25,418 bases of DNA from a virus. Under the pieces are notes generated by a model that searched no databases, was not told where the DNA came from, and was given only the letters and a program-made list of their open reading frames with translations. A program made the position numbers and the translations under genes. Shown here piece by piece: positions 6,594-15,246 of this stretch. The stretch is from positions 1 to 25,418 of the IMG/VR virus record IMGVR_UViG_3300042691_023541; one strand, 5' to 3'. The stretch's first letter is position 1, and each line of letters opens with the position of its first letter.

Positions 6594-8278
6594 GACAAGC
6601 CGCACAGCGATATGGTCGCCAGCCGTTGCGGGCGGTGTCTCAACAGCGGGTGTCTATCGGACGCGCCGTTCCCGCTCCTGTTGGTGGATGGGATGCACAG
6701 TCCCCGTTGGCCAATATGCCTGCGGAAAACGCGGTCATCCTCGACAACTTCATTCCCCGCGCTGGTTACGTCGAACTGCGTAAAGGTTATGTTCCTTGGC
6801 AAGAGGGCTTGCCCCTGCCGACTGAATCAATCCTGGTCTGGCGCGGCGGCACGGCATCGGCTGCGGATGACATTTTTGCAGCGTCGGGCGGCTCGCTCTT
6901 TGACGTGAGCAACCAGAATGATGCGCCGGTCGAGGTGTTCTCTGGCGCTGGTAACGCTCGCTGGCAATGGATCAACTTCGCCAATGACGCGGGAACGTTT
7001 CTAATCGCAGCGAATGGTTCGGTTGATCCGATTTATTACGACGGGTCCGCGTTTGCCTCGACGGTCATCACAGGGTCAGCCGGGGTGATTACCCTCGACC
7101 CTCGCACCCTGATCGACGTGATGGATCATAAGGGGCGGCTGTTCTTTGTGCAGGAAAACAGCCTGCGGACGTGGTTTCTTGAGCCGTTTGCTATTCAGGG
7201 AGAGGCTAACCTTCTCGACCTTGGCCCGATTTTTGACAAGGGCGGGTCTATCCTCTGTCAAGCCACTTGGACGCTGGACGGTGGTTCCGGTGCCGATGAT
7301 CTAGCGGTCTGGGTGACGACGCAGGGTCAGGTGGCCGTGTATCAGGGCCTTGACCCTTCGGATGCGGCTAACTGGGCGCTGGTCGGTGTCTATGACCTCG
7401 GCCTGCCGCTCTCGCGCCGGTCGCTTATCAAGTATGGTTCCGACCTAGTGGTGCTGACGACTGACGGCGTGGTGCCTCTTTCGCAGGCCCTGAAGCTGGA
7501 CCGCGCTCAAGAGAACCTTGTGGCGCTGACGCAGAAAATCCAGAACGCTTTTCAACAGGCGACGAACCGTTATCGCGGCAACTTTGGATGGGAAGGGGCG
7601 CTGTATCCAAGGGGAACGCTGGCGATTTTCAACGTCCCGACTGCCGATCTAACCCGGTCGGAGCAATACGTGCAGAACGTCCAGACCGGCGCATGGTGTC
7701 GGTTTACGGGCATCAATGCGTTCTGCTGGGCCGTGGCTAACGATCAAATGTATTTTGGCGCGGCTGATTCGGTCTGTCTCTGGGACACCGGATATGCGGA
7801 CAATACAACCGGGATTGTCGGGGACATTAAGACGGCATTCAACTATTTCGGATCGCGCGGCAGCCTGAAAAAGTTTGAGATGCTTCAGCCGGTTCTGCGT
7901 ATCGGTGCGGACCTGGCACCGGCAGTCGAGATTGTCACGGACTTCAAAGAGAAAATCCCTACGGCTGTCCCGACCACTATCACGACCACAGGCGGGCGAT
8001 GGGATACGGGCTTATGGGACGTGGCCAAATGGGCTAACAGCGTGGAGACGCGCGATAGCTGGACCAGCGTAACCGGCATCGGTTATTGCGGTGCGGTGCG
8101 GATGCGTGTTGCGCCTAACGCTACGCTCTACATTGACCTTGGCGTCGATGACGATACGTCGCTTGCCTATGAGGCTGACGGCATTATTGCGATGCAAGCG
8201 GCCCGAAACACAAACGCGCCTTGTGAGATTATTGCGTTCAATCTGAAATACGAAAACCAAACGGGCGGGCAGCTTTGA
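6590..8278 (+). CDS. Tail nozzle / packaged-DNA stabilisation protein
   Basis: 562 residues from ATG 6590, chosen because it overlaps the preceding stop as ATGA; ATG 6578 has its AGGAG only 1 nt away, too close. The protein is beta-rich with repeated WxxF/WVTT/TWFLEPF-type blades, consistent with the beta-propeller nozzle proteins of short-tailed phages (P22 gp10-like, SU10 nozzle). Conserved-looking features include the N-terminal GGWDAQSPLANMP, which matches the opening of this family, and NFIPRAGYVELRKGY. The nozzle closes the tail and plugs the packaged DNA. No membrane segment. Confidence 0.7.
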   Translation: MRQAAQRYGRQPLRAVSQQRVSIGRAVPAPVGGWDAQSPLANMPAENAVILDNFIPRAGYVELRKGYVPWQEGLPLPTESILVWRGGTASAADDIFAASGGSLFDVSNQNDAPVEVFSGAGNARWQWINFANDAGTFLIAANGSVDPIYYDGSAFASTVITGSAGVITLDPRTLIDVMDHKGRLFFVQENSLRTWFLEPFAIQGEANLLDLGPIFDKGGSILCQATWTLDGGSGADDLAVWVTTQGQVAVYQGLDPSDAANWALVGVYDLGLPLSRRSLIKYGSDLVVLTTDGVVPLSQALKLDRAQENLVALTQKIQNAFQQATNRYRGNFGWEGALYPRGTLAIFNVPTADLTRSEQYVQNVQTGAWCRFTGINAFCWAVANDQMYFGAADSVCLWDTGYADNTTGIVGDIKTAFNYFGSRGSLKKFEMLQPVLRIGADLAPAVEIVTDFKEKIPTAVPTTITTTGGRWDTGLWDVAKWANSVETRDSWTSVTGIGYCGAVRMRVAPNATLYIDLGVDDDTSLAYEADGIIAMQAARNTNAPCEIIAFNLKYENQTGGQL

Positions 8279-8736
8279 GGCTAGTTTCCGGCCCGTTCTC
8301 GCCTTTGGTCGCTCAATGGGTAGCGGATCAAATCGGGCATGGTTTGGATTGGGGGCCATGCGAGGCTATCGGGGTGGTTGATAAGCATGACAATCTCATT
8401 GGTGGTGTCGTGTTTAATCAATATCAGCCTCAATACCGCAACATCGAGGTCAGTTTTGCCTCTGCACGGGCGAACTGGTTGACGCCTCGGCTTGTCAGCG
8501 GTATCTTGCGTTATCCGTTCTATCAGCTTGGAGCGGCGAGAATCACCAGCCTGACGCCAAAGAAGTTGCGTCCCGCTCGCCAGTTTCTCTCAAAGTTTGG
8601 TTTCAAACATGAGGGGACTATCCGGCGTGGTTATGGTGATGACGATTGCATCATCTCCGGTCTCCTCGAAAGCGAGTGGCGTTGCCACCGTTTCAACAAG
8701 GAGCGCGTGAGTGATGGGGACCGTATCGCTTCTTGA
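8275..8736 (+). CDS. GNAT family N-acetyltransferase
   Basis: 153 residues from TTG 8275, whose TTGA overlaps the nozzle stop. GNAT fold features: beta strands around LIGGVVFNQY (41-50), IEVSFAS (57-63), and the acetyl-CoA region from VSGILRYPFYQLGAARITSL with the downstream ARQFLSKFGFKHEGTIRRG, typical of RimJ/RimL-like enzymes. The substrate (protein N-terminus, or small molecule) is unknown; phage GNATs of this type commonly sit among tail genes. The last 17 residues, after ESEWR (codon ends 8682), do not look like a GNAT tail and overlap the converging homing endonuclease by 44 nt, so the C-terminus was probably rewritten by that insertion. Confidence 0.85.
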   Translation: MRLVSGPFSPLVAQWVADQIGHGLDWGPCEAIGVVDKHDNLIGGVVFNQYQPQYRNIEVSFASARANWLTPRLVSGILRYPFYQLGAARITSLTPKKLRPARQFLSKFGFKHEGTIRRGYGDDDCIISGLLESEWRCHRFNKERVSDGDRIAS

Positions 8737-9194
8737 TTGCCCAAATGGACGATTTGTCCACGCCGTAACGTTTGGCCAGAACGACGTTGCTTTCGGTGCT
8801 ATTCGCAATAGCTTGTCGCTCGCTAAACGGTATCTTTTGAACGCGTCGGCCCTTCTGAACCGAATCGTTAATGTTGTCCGCGTTGGTTCCAAGGAACAGG
8901 TGGTCGGGGTTGACGCATCGCGGTGTGTCGCAAGTGTGGCAGCACTGAATGCCCGGCGGGATCGGCCCGTGAACGATTTCGTAAGAGAAGCGGTGCGCGA
9001 GAACGCGGGCGGCTGGGCCGTCCGGCCTAAACATTCCGTATCCCTTTTTTCCGTTGCCGCCAGCCGTCCAAAGCCAGCAAGAGTCGGTCTTCTCGACTTT
9101 GGCAAAAAATCGCACAAGCGGGTCTTTTCGAGTTCTTTTTCGCATGGCGGCATCATGAGCAACCGTCCCGCTCAAGTCAACGGGAGAGTTTCCC
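8683..9194. mobile_element. Inferred intron-less homing endonuclease insertion
   Basis: This about 510-nt interval holds only the minus-strand HNH gene in an otherwise continuous + strand operon with overlapping stops and starts. The left limit is inferred from where the GNAT protein stops looking native (after codon ending 8682). The right limit is inferred from where the next virion protein begins to look native (ATT 9195). No terminal repeats were found. Exact borders need comparison with an uninterrupted relative. Confidence 0.45.
8693..9145 (-). CDS. HNH homing endonuclease (free-standing)
   Basis: 150 residues from ATG at 9145 (MRKRTRKDPLVRFFAKVEK...), chosen because homologues begin just before a RFxxKVxKxxxCWLW motif; longer readings from 9196 or 9298 add an unlikely tail. 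Typical phage HNH features are present: CWLW, KKGYGMF, AHRFSYE, then CCHTCDTPRCVNPDHLFLGT with the His and Asn of the HNH site, and NADNINDSVQKGR. The C-terminus (residues about 115-140, VLAKRYGVDKSSIWAIKKR) is a helix-turn-helix for target recognition. It makes a cut in phages lacking the element, so it spreads by repair. It is opposite in strand to the operon and converges on the GNAT gene. Confidence 0.88.
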   Translation of the reverse strand: MRKRTRKDPLVRFFAKVEKTDSCWLWTAGGNGKKGYGMFRPDGPAARVLAHRFSYEIVHGPIPPGIQCCHTCDTPRCVNPDHLFLGTNADNINDSVQKGRRVQKIPFSERQAIANSTESNVVLAKRYGVDKSSIWAIKKRYGPHHSRAPC

Positions 9195-9197
9195 ATT
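9182..9197 (+). promoter_or_regulatory. Shine-Dalgarno plus probable ATT start
   Basis: GGGAGAG at 9182-9188 is followed by six bases and ATT at 9195. The frame is closed upstream by TGA at 9156-9158 and contains no ATG, GTG or TTG until 9291. Residues read from ATT (ISKPRPPAAPDPVQLANAQ) match the usual N-terminus of this phage protein family, where the first residue would be Met. GGGA and TCCC around the site could form a small hairpin that hides the ribosome site. Confidence 0.55.
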
Positions 9198-10265
9198 TCT
9201 AAGCCCCGGCCCCCCGCAGCTCCTGATCCCGTCCAGCTTGCCAACGCGCAATCGTCTGCAAACACCGCGACGGCGCGTGAACAGCAAAGATTGAACATGG
9301 TGAATACGACCGGCCCGCAAGGCTCGGTTCGTTACATCGCTGACCCGACTGCGCCCGGTGGATACCGTCAGGAAACGCAACTCAGCCAAGGCGAACAGCA
9401 GAACTACGACCGCTCTACGTCGGTCTATGGTGGTGCGCTGGATACGGCGGGCCAGCAGATTGGCCGTGTGAACCAAGCTCTTGGACAGGGCCTCAACACC
9501 GAAGGCTTGCCGGAGCTTCAAGGCTTCAACGCGCCAGACTTTGACCGTCAGCGGTATGAGGATGCGGTTTATGCGAGCCAGACCCGTCGCCTCGACCCGC
9601 AGTTTCAGCGGCTTGAAAGGTCGCAGGATGCACGTCTTGCCGCGCAGGGCCTTGGAGCGAATAGCGAGGCTACGCGAAACCTTCGATCTGATTTTGCTAG
9701 AGGTCGAAATGACGCTTACGAGGGAGCCGCTAACCAAGCCATCCAAGCCGGTGGTGCTGAACAATCTCGCGCTATTCAGAACGCTATTGCCGGTGGTACA
9801 TTCGGTAACCAGGCGCGGACGCAGGGCCTTCAAGAGCGGGCTTACGTCCAGAACCAGCCGCTTCAACAGTTGCAAGCCCTGCTAGGCACGGGCCAAGTCG
9901 GTATGCCGCAGGGTATCCAATACAGCCCGACCGGCGTTGGCCAGACGGACGTGCTAGGCGCTCAAGGGTTGGCGCTTAACCAGCAAAACGCGAACTATCA
10001 GGCTCGTGCGCAACAGCAGCAGGCACTCATGAGCGGCCTGTTTCAGCTTGGCGGCGCTGCTATCGGCGCGTCTGACCGTCGCCTGAAACGCGACATTAAG
10101 CGCGTTGGCACGATGGCTAACGGCCTGCCGGTCTATGAATACCGCTACGTCTGGGGCCGCAAGCGTCATGTCGGCGTGATGGCTCAGGACGTTCTTAAGG
10201 CTGGCATTGACGCGGTGGTCCGTCACTGGACGGGCTTCCTCATGGTCGATTACGGGAAGCTCTGA
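9195..10265 (+). CDS. Virion protein with C-terminal peptidase S74-type chaperone module
   Basis: 356 residues if started at ATT 9195; the conservative starts are TTG 9291 (324 residues) or ATG 9297. The N-terminus (KPRPPAAPDPVQLANAQ) and Gln/Ala-rich helical body look like podovirus internal or tail proteins. The C-terminus carries SDRRLKRDI, HVGVMAQDVL and VDYGKL, the intramolecular-chaperone (peptidase S74) signature. The predicted catalytic Ser-Lys pair is five residues apart, as in endosialidase. This module is short, only about 64 residues after the serine. It lies just ahead of the ejection proteins and overlaps the next start (TGATG). Function in assembly is inferred. Confidence 0.7.
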   Translation: MSKPRPPAAPDPVQLANAQSSANTATAREQQRLNMVNTTGPQGSVRYIADPTAPGGYRQETQLSQGEQQNYDRSTSVYGGALDTAGQQIGRVNQALGQGLNTEGLPELQGFNAPDFDRQRYEDAVYASQTRRLDPQFQRLERSQDARLAAQGLGANSEATRNLRSDFARGRNDAYEGAANQAIQAGGAEQSRAIQNAIAGGTFGNQARTQGLQERAYVQNQPLQQLQALLGTGQVGMPQGIQYSPTGVGQTDVLGAQGLALNQQNANYQARAQQQQALMSGLFQLGGAAIGASDRRLKRDIKRVGTMANGLPVYEYRYVWGRKRHVGVMAQDVLKAGIDAVVRHWTGFLMVDYGKL

Positions 10266-11836
10266 TGCCCGCCGCTCGCGCTCCCATGCCCGCTCCGCAA
10301 ATGATCGAAACGCCCGCGATGCGGCGTAGCGCCCTGCTGGCCAAAATGCTGGAACAACAACGCCAGCCGACTGAGATTAAAGGCGGTTACGGCGAGCTTG
10401 GCGCACGGTTGCTCGCTCAAGGCATCACGCAATGGGGCGCTAATCGTGCTGAGAAGGCGGCTCGGGAAGAACGGGCTACGCGGACGGCTGGCGAGGCGGA
10501 TTCGTTCGGTTTGACGCTTGCTAGTATTTTGCGTGATTCTGGCGGCGGTCCGCCTCCCGCGTCAGAAATGCCGCCTGCCGCACCCCCGCCGATGGTGCCT
10601 CCGGTTTCCAATACGCAACAGCCCGTTGAGGCAATGTCGGCTCCCGTTGCGCCCGTTGCTGGCTCGCCTATGCCTCCGGCTGCGCCTGCTGGAATGCCCG
10701 CCGCTATGCCGCCAATGGCAGACGTTCCGCCCATGCCGCAAGCCGCCGCACCTGCCGCCGCTCCGCCGCAGATGGCACCGCAAATCGCGCCGCCTGCGCC
10801 TGCACAAATCGCCCCACAATCTGCCGCAAACCCGCTTGGCATTACGCCGGGTGAGATGGCCCGCATTCAAGAGGGCGTGGACGCTTTCCGACGGACGGGT
10901 GACCCCGCAATCGGGGCATGGGTGCGTGGCGAGATTGACCTTGTTCGGCAACGAATGTCGGCCCCTGCGGCGGAACGGCTAGAGTATCAAGCGCAAAACG
11001 GCGTTCCTGGCGTGTTTGACCCTGCCACAAATCAATGGACCGCGACGCCGGGCGGGGTGCCAGAGATTGCGCGAAACCGCACGTTCTTGGCTGATGAAGG
11101 CAATGACTATGGTGTTCCTGCTGGAACGCTGCTGTCGATAACCCCGTCTGGCGTTATTTCCGTCGTTAACCGGCAGGAAACGGGATTGGAATTGGTCGGC
11201 GGGCAGTTGCGCCCGCAAAGTGGCGGGTCACGTGACCTGAATGCCGCTGACCGTCGATTTGCCGAACTGACCAATCTTCGCAAAGAGATTGACCCAATCA
11301 TTGATTCCGCAACGCTGCTGCAACGGAACATTCAGGCGCTTCGTGCCGGTTCTCGCGCTCAAAACGGCGCGGGCGACATTGCCATGATTAACGGCCTGCA
11401 AAAGCTCATTGACGAGGGCGTGGTCCGTGAAGGCGACGTTGCGCTGCAACTGCAAGCCCAAGGCATCAACGGCGGTATTGCGGGCCTGCAAGGATACCTA
11501 ACGTCGTCTGGTCGGTTTAGCCCCGCTATTCGCAATCAACTGCTGGCAACCGGCGAAGACATTTATCGCAACATGAACGCGGTTTATCGTGACCGTGTGC
11601 TGTCTTATGAGCCGCTTGTGACAAGCTCGTTTGGCGCGGGCGCGTTTGACGATGTGTTGCCTTCTCGCACTCGGAACGCGTTTGGGTGGGGTGGAGAAGA
11701 AGCGCCAGCGCCTGCTCCTCCCCGTCGTGCGCCCGCTCCGTCTGGTCAACGTCCAGCGGCTCGTCCGTCATCTACTGCGCCTCGCCGTAATGGCCAGACG
11801 CGCCGCTATAACCCCAATACAAACCAGCTTGAGTAG
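10265..11836 (+). CDS. Internal virion / ejection protein (probable)
   Basis: 523 residues, start overlapping the preceding stop (TGATG at 10263-10267). The N-terminal 70 residues are helical (GGYGELGARLLAQGITQWGA). Residues about 95-195 are a Pro/Ala/Met-rich, low-complexity linker. Residues 200-450 are folded, mostly helical, with INGGIAGLQGYLTSSGRFS near 402-420, and the last 45 residues are again Pro/Arg-rich. Such flexible architecture just before a larger internal protein is typical of podovirus DNA-ejection proteins stored in the head. No enzymatic motif seen. Confidence 0.6.
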   Translation: MPAARAPMPAPQMIETPAMRRSALLAKMLEQQRQPTEIKGGYGELGARLLAQGITQWGANRAEKAAREERATRTAGEADSFGLTLASILRDSGGGPPPASEMPPAAPPPMVPPVSNTQQPVEAMSAPVAPVAGSPMPPAAPAGMPAAMPPMADVPPMPQAAAPAAAPPQMAPQIAPPAPAQIAPQSAANPLGITPGEMARIQEGVDAFRRTGDPAIGAWVRGEIDLVRQRMSAPAAERLEYQAQNGVPGVFDPATNQWTATPGGVPEIARNRTFLADEGNDYGVPAGTLLSITPSGVISVVNRQETGLELVGGQLRPQSGGSRDLNAADRRFAELTNLRKEIDPIIDSATLLQRNIQALRAGSRAQNGAGDIAMINGLQKLIDEGVVREGDVALQLQAQGINGGIAGLQGYLTSSGRFSPAIRNQLLATGEDIYRNMNAVYRDRVLSYEPLVTSSFGAGAFDDVLPSRTRNAFGWGGEEAPAPAPPRRAPAPSGQRPAARPSSTAPRRNGQTRRYNPNTNQLE

Positions 11837-14059
11837 ATGGAACCTGACATCGAAATTGTTGCCCCTGATGGCACCACGATCAAGTTTCCTGCCGGAACGC
11901 CCGACGACGAAATCCTGCGCGTAATGCAGGAGAATTTCGGTGGTCCTGAGGATGCGGCGTATTATGCCGAACCTGGGATGAGCGAAAGCAATCCCATCGA
12001 CCTGACGCAGATTGATCGTTCTACCCCCGAAGGCCAAGCGGTTGTGTCCAGCCTCACGCGAGGAACATGGGTCAAAGGCGCGGATGGCACGGTGTATGCT
12101 TTACCCGACGACGCGCGGGAAGGCTCTGTAACCGTCGGTGATGAACCGCTGTCGCCCGGCCTTGTGCAGCGTCCGTTTTCTGGCGTTGAGGACGTAGCTA
12201 AGTCGTTCCCGACTGGCGTAGTCGAGGGCGTGACGGGGCTTTTGGGAACGCCGGGTGCCTTGGGAGACTTTGGCGCGGGCGGTGGCGTGGCCAGCAATGT
12301 TCTGCTTTCCATGATGCCAACCGGCGCGGAAATGAACCAAGGCATTCGGGACCAGCTAGGACGCGACTACTACCAGCCTCAAACCGTGCCGGGCGAGTAC
12401 GCACGGACCCTTGGCGAATTTCTGCCGGGTGGTGTTGCGCCGGGCGGAATTGGCACCAAGATTGCGTCTGTTGCCGTCCCCGCGTTTGCAAGCGAAACCG
12501 CTGGCCAAATTGCGCGAGGAATGAGCGGCGGGCGTCGTGATACGGACGCGGAGAACTATGCCCGCTTGCTTGGTGGCCTTGGCGGGGGTCTAAGCGTTGG
12601 GGCGTTTGGTGCGGCCCGTGGCGGTGCTGACATTGCCCTGCGTGGCGCTGCTGAAGGCGTTACCCCGCAACAGTTGGACCTTGCCGCACAACTGCGTCAA
12701 CGGGCTGGGTCGCTTGGCGTTGACCTGACCAATGCGGAAGCCCTCCAACAAGTCACTAGCGGCGGGACTGGCCTTACTCGGTTGCAGCGGGTGGTCGAAG
12801 GCCAAACCTCGCGCATGGCCCCGATGTTTGGGCGGCGTCCGGCGCAAGTGGAACAAGCTATTACTGGCGAGCTTAACCGGCTCGGACCCGCCGTGGCCCC
12901 TTCGGCGCTTGCTGGACAATCGCAAGAGGCCGCAACCGGCGTTCTGGACACAATGCGTCGTCGCGTAAACGAAAGCGCACAGCCACTTTATGACCAACTG
13001 CCGGGGCAGACACTTGACCCTGCGGACTTGGCTCAACTGCAAGCCAATCCGTCGTATAACGCGGCGGCTGAGCAGCTTATGGGCAATCCAGAGCTTGCCG
13101 CGTTGGTAACGGGCGGTCCCGACGACCTCTCAACTATCAATCGTGTCATTCAGCAACTCGACACGATGGGCGAACAAGCGCGGCCCGGCGTGATGAACCC
13201 GACCGGCAACAACACGCTTGCGGCAGCGCGGGACCAAGCAGCGGCATTGGCACGGCAGCTTTCCGCTCGCGCGTCGCCAGAGTTTGCAGCCGCTCGCCAG
13301 ACGGTAGCGACCGGACGGGAAGCGTTTGTGGACCCGCTTCGTCGCGGCCCGATTGGCACAATAGCCGGTCAGTCCGATGTGCAACCTAATCTGGTTGGCC
13401 AGACGGAAGCCTTGTTCCCTGCTCAACCATTTGAAGGGCAAGCCGCAGAAACGGCTCAGGCGCTTGGATTGATGGGCCAGATTGACCCGTCCGTGGGTGG
13501 CCCGCTTGTGCGTCAGCACCTTGCTCGGCAGGCAATGGAAGCGCAACAGGCGTTGGCCACGGGTGATAACCAGTTTGGCGGTGCCAACTTCGCCGCTCGC
13601 GCTTTCGGAAATCCAGAACAGCGCCGGACGGTGATGGGGGCTATCGACGTAACCGCGCCACCGCCTAGCTCTCTAGCCTTTCCGCCACTCAATCCTAATG
13701 CACCGCAACCGTTGCCGTCCGATCCGATGGCGCAGCTTGTCGAGGTTCTGCAAGCCACTGGCCAACGTGCGCGGGCAGGTTCTGAGACGGCGTTTAACCA
13801 AGAGTTTCAACAGCAACTGCGTAGCGGGAACCTAGTCACCAATGCGGCGCAAACCGTTACAAACCCGACCGGCGTATTTGGTCGGGCCGGGCGCTGGATT
13901 GATGACCTGACGGCCCGTCGCAATGCGGAAACCCTTGCTGACCTTCTCATGGCCAACTCCGATGAGTTTAACGCTCGGCTAACCCGTGCAATCAATCGTC
14001 CCCGTGGCGCTAACCGCATCCGTGCGGCGGCGACGCTTGGCGCAGTTCAAGAGGACTAG
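11837..14059 (+). CDS. Large internal virion protein (probable DNA-ejection protein)
   Basis: 740 residues, start directly abutting the previous stop. The N-terminus (IEIVAPDGTTIKFPAGTPDD, then EILRVMQ) is a motif seen at the start of many podovirus internal virion proteins. A Gly-rich segment lies around residues 225-265 (LLGGLGGGLSVGAFGAARGG), suitable for membrane interaction during ejection, and the rest is Ala/Gln-rich helix. No lytic transglycosylase or peptidase motif seen. It should enter the host envelope with the DNA. Confidence is limited to the functional class. Confidence 0.6.
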   Translation: MEPDIEIVAPDGTTIKFPAGTPDDEILRVMQENFGGPEDAAYYAEPGMSESNPIDLTQIDRSTPEGQAVVSSLTRGTWVKGADGTVYALPDDAREGSVTVGDEPLSPGLVQRPFSGVEDVAKSFPTGVVEGVTGLLGTPGALGDFGAGGGVASNVLLSMMPTGAEMNQGIRDQLGRDYYQPQTVPGEYARTLGEFLPGGVAPGGIGTKIASVAVPAFASETAGQIARGMSGGRRDTDAENYARLLGGLGGGLSVGAFGAARGGADIALRGAAEGVTPQQLDLAAQLRQRAGSLGVDLTNAEALQQVTSGGTGLTRLQRVVEGQTSRMAPMFGRRPAQVEQAITGELNRLGPAVAPSALAGQSQEAATGVLDTMRRRVNESAQPLYDQLPGQTLDPADLAQLQANPSYNAAAEQLMGNPELAALVTGGPDDLSTINRVIQQLDTMGEQARPGVMNPTGNNTLAAARDQAAALARQLSARASPEFAAARQTVATGREAFVDPLRRGPIGTIAGQSDVQPNLVGQTEALFPAQPFEGQAAETAQALGLMGQIDPSVGGPLVRQHLARQAMEAQQALATGDNQFGGANFAARAFGNPEQRRTVMGAIDVTAPPPSSLAFPPLNPNAPQPLPSDPMAQLVEVLQATGQRARAGSETAFNQEFQQQLRSGNLVTNAAQTVTNPTGVFGRAGRWIDDLTARRNAETLADLLMANSDEFNARLTRAINRPRGANRIRAAATLGAVQED

Positions 14060-14061
14060 AC

Positions 14062-15237
14062 ATGGCGCGGAACGGCTCGGGGTCATATTCTCCCCCCTCA
14101 AACACATGGAACCCTGCGGTACCTGAAACCGCTATCCTGTCCGATGATTGGAACGCCACGCTTGCTGACCTTGCAACGGCGTTGACGCAATCGCTAGCCT
14201 CCGATGGCCAGACGCCTGCTGCTGCGGTTATCCCGTTTGCCCAAGGCATCCGCGTGTCTGACGGCCTGATTACCGCGCCGTCCATTAGCGTGATTGGTGA
14301 CACGGACACGGGCTTTTACTTCCCGGCGGCAAATTCGGCCACGCTGGTTTGTGGCGGTGCGGCTGTTCTGTCGGCTACGTCGTCGGGCGTGACGTTCCCG
14401 CTTGGTGTGACGTTCTCTGGAAACCAGACCGTCACCGGAAACCTGACCGTCAATGGCAACACGACCATCGGCAATGCAGGAGCCGATACGCTTTCGGTTG
14501 TAGCAACTGGCACCTTTACTGGAAACCAGACGTTCAACGGCACGGCCACGTTCACCTCGACTGTGACCGTTCCTGACGCATCGTTTGCAAATGCCAAGCT
14601 AGCAACCGTTGCGACAAACACGATCAAGGGCCGGGTGACGGCTGGGACCGGCGCGGTTGAGGATTTGACCGGCGCTCAAGCGACCACGATTCTCAGCGCG
14701 GTGGTTGGTGATAGCGGGTCTGGCGGGACAAAGGGCCTGGTCCCTGCTCCTGCTGCTGGCGATACGGCTGCGGCTCGCTTCCTTAGCGCGGCTGGCACGT
14801 TTGTAGCGGCTGTTCCTGTCGGCTCCATCACGATGTATGCCGCTAACACGGCCCCAACTGGTTGGCTGGAATGTAGCGGAGCGGCTGTATCCCGCACGAC
14901 CTATGCCGGATTGTTTGCTGCAATCGGCACGGTGTTTGGTTCTGGCGATGGATCGACCACGTTTAACCTTCCCGAAATGCGCGGCGAGTTCGCCCGGGGC
15001 TGGGATAATGGGCGGGGTGTCGATCCGGCTCGCGCGTTCGGTTCGGCGCAGGCTGACGAACTTGAGGCGCACGTTCACAGCGTTCAGCCTCCCGCTTCTA
15101 GCAGCGATGCAGGTGCTGGCCTAACTGCGACTGGAGCGGGCGGCGCGGAAACTATTACGCCTTACAATACGGATTCAACGGGCGGCAGCGAAACTCGGCC
15201 CCGAAACATCGCCCTCATGTTCATTATCAAGTTCTAA
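14062..15237 (+). CDS. Tail fibre with phage tail-collar domain
   Basis: 391 residues. Residues 1-100 form an attachment region, 105-175 a run of Thr/Asn/Gly-rich beta repeats (GNQTVTGNLTVNGNTTIGN and a later copy of GNQTFNGT), and residues about 253-330 a tail-collar domain: VPVGSITMYAANTAPTGWLE, CSGAAVSRTTYAGLFAAIG, STTFNLPEMRGEFARGWDNG. The C-terminus (ETRPRNIALMFIIKF) is the usual end of collar-domain fibres, and EAHVHSV is a metal-binding-like His pair. It should form a trimeric host-binding fibre. It is followed after 9 nt by the tailspike gene. Confidence 0.85.
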   Translation: MARNGSGSYSPPSNTWNPAVPETAILSDDWNATLADLATALTQSLASDGQTPAAAVIPFAQGIRVSDGLITAPSISVIGDTDTGFYFPAANSATLVCGGAAVLSATSSGVTFPLGVTFSGNQTVTGNLTVNGNTTIGNAGADTLSVVATGTFTGNQTFNGTATFTSTVTVPDASFANAKLATVATNTIKGRVTAGTGAVEDLTGAQATTILSAVVGDSGSGGTKGLVPAPAAGDTAAARFLSAAGTFVAAVPVGSITMYAANTAPTGWLECSGAAVSRTTYAGLFAAIGTVFGSGDGSTTFNLPEMRGEFARGWDNGRGVDPARAFGSAQADELEAHVHSVQPPASSSDAGAGLTATGAGGAETITPYNTDSTGGSETRPRNIALMFIIKF

Positions 15238-15246
15238 GGGACTACA

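Noticed and set aside
8711-9202. Open + strand frame of 163 codons across the HNH gene
   Set aside because: It is antisense to a well-supported HNH gene, shows no domain, and its composition is that of a mirror frame.
10562-10982. Repetitive Pro/Ala coding stretch considered as a tandem repeat
   Set aside because: Low-complexity codons for Pro, Ala and Met with no fixed repeat unit; a flexible linker explains it.
12697-13042. Minus-strand frames within the large internal virion gene
   Set aside because: Cys/Arg/Ser-rich mirror frames, several overlapping one another.
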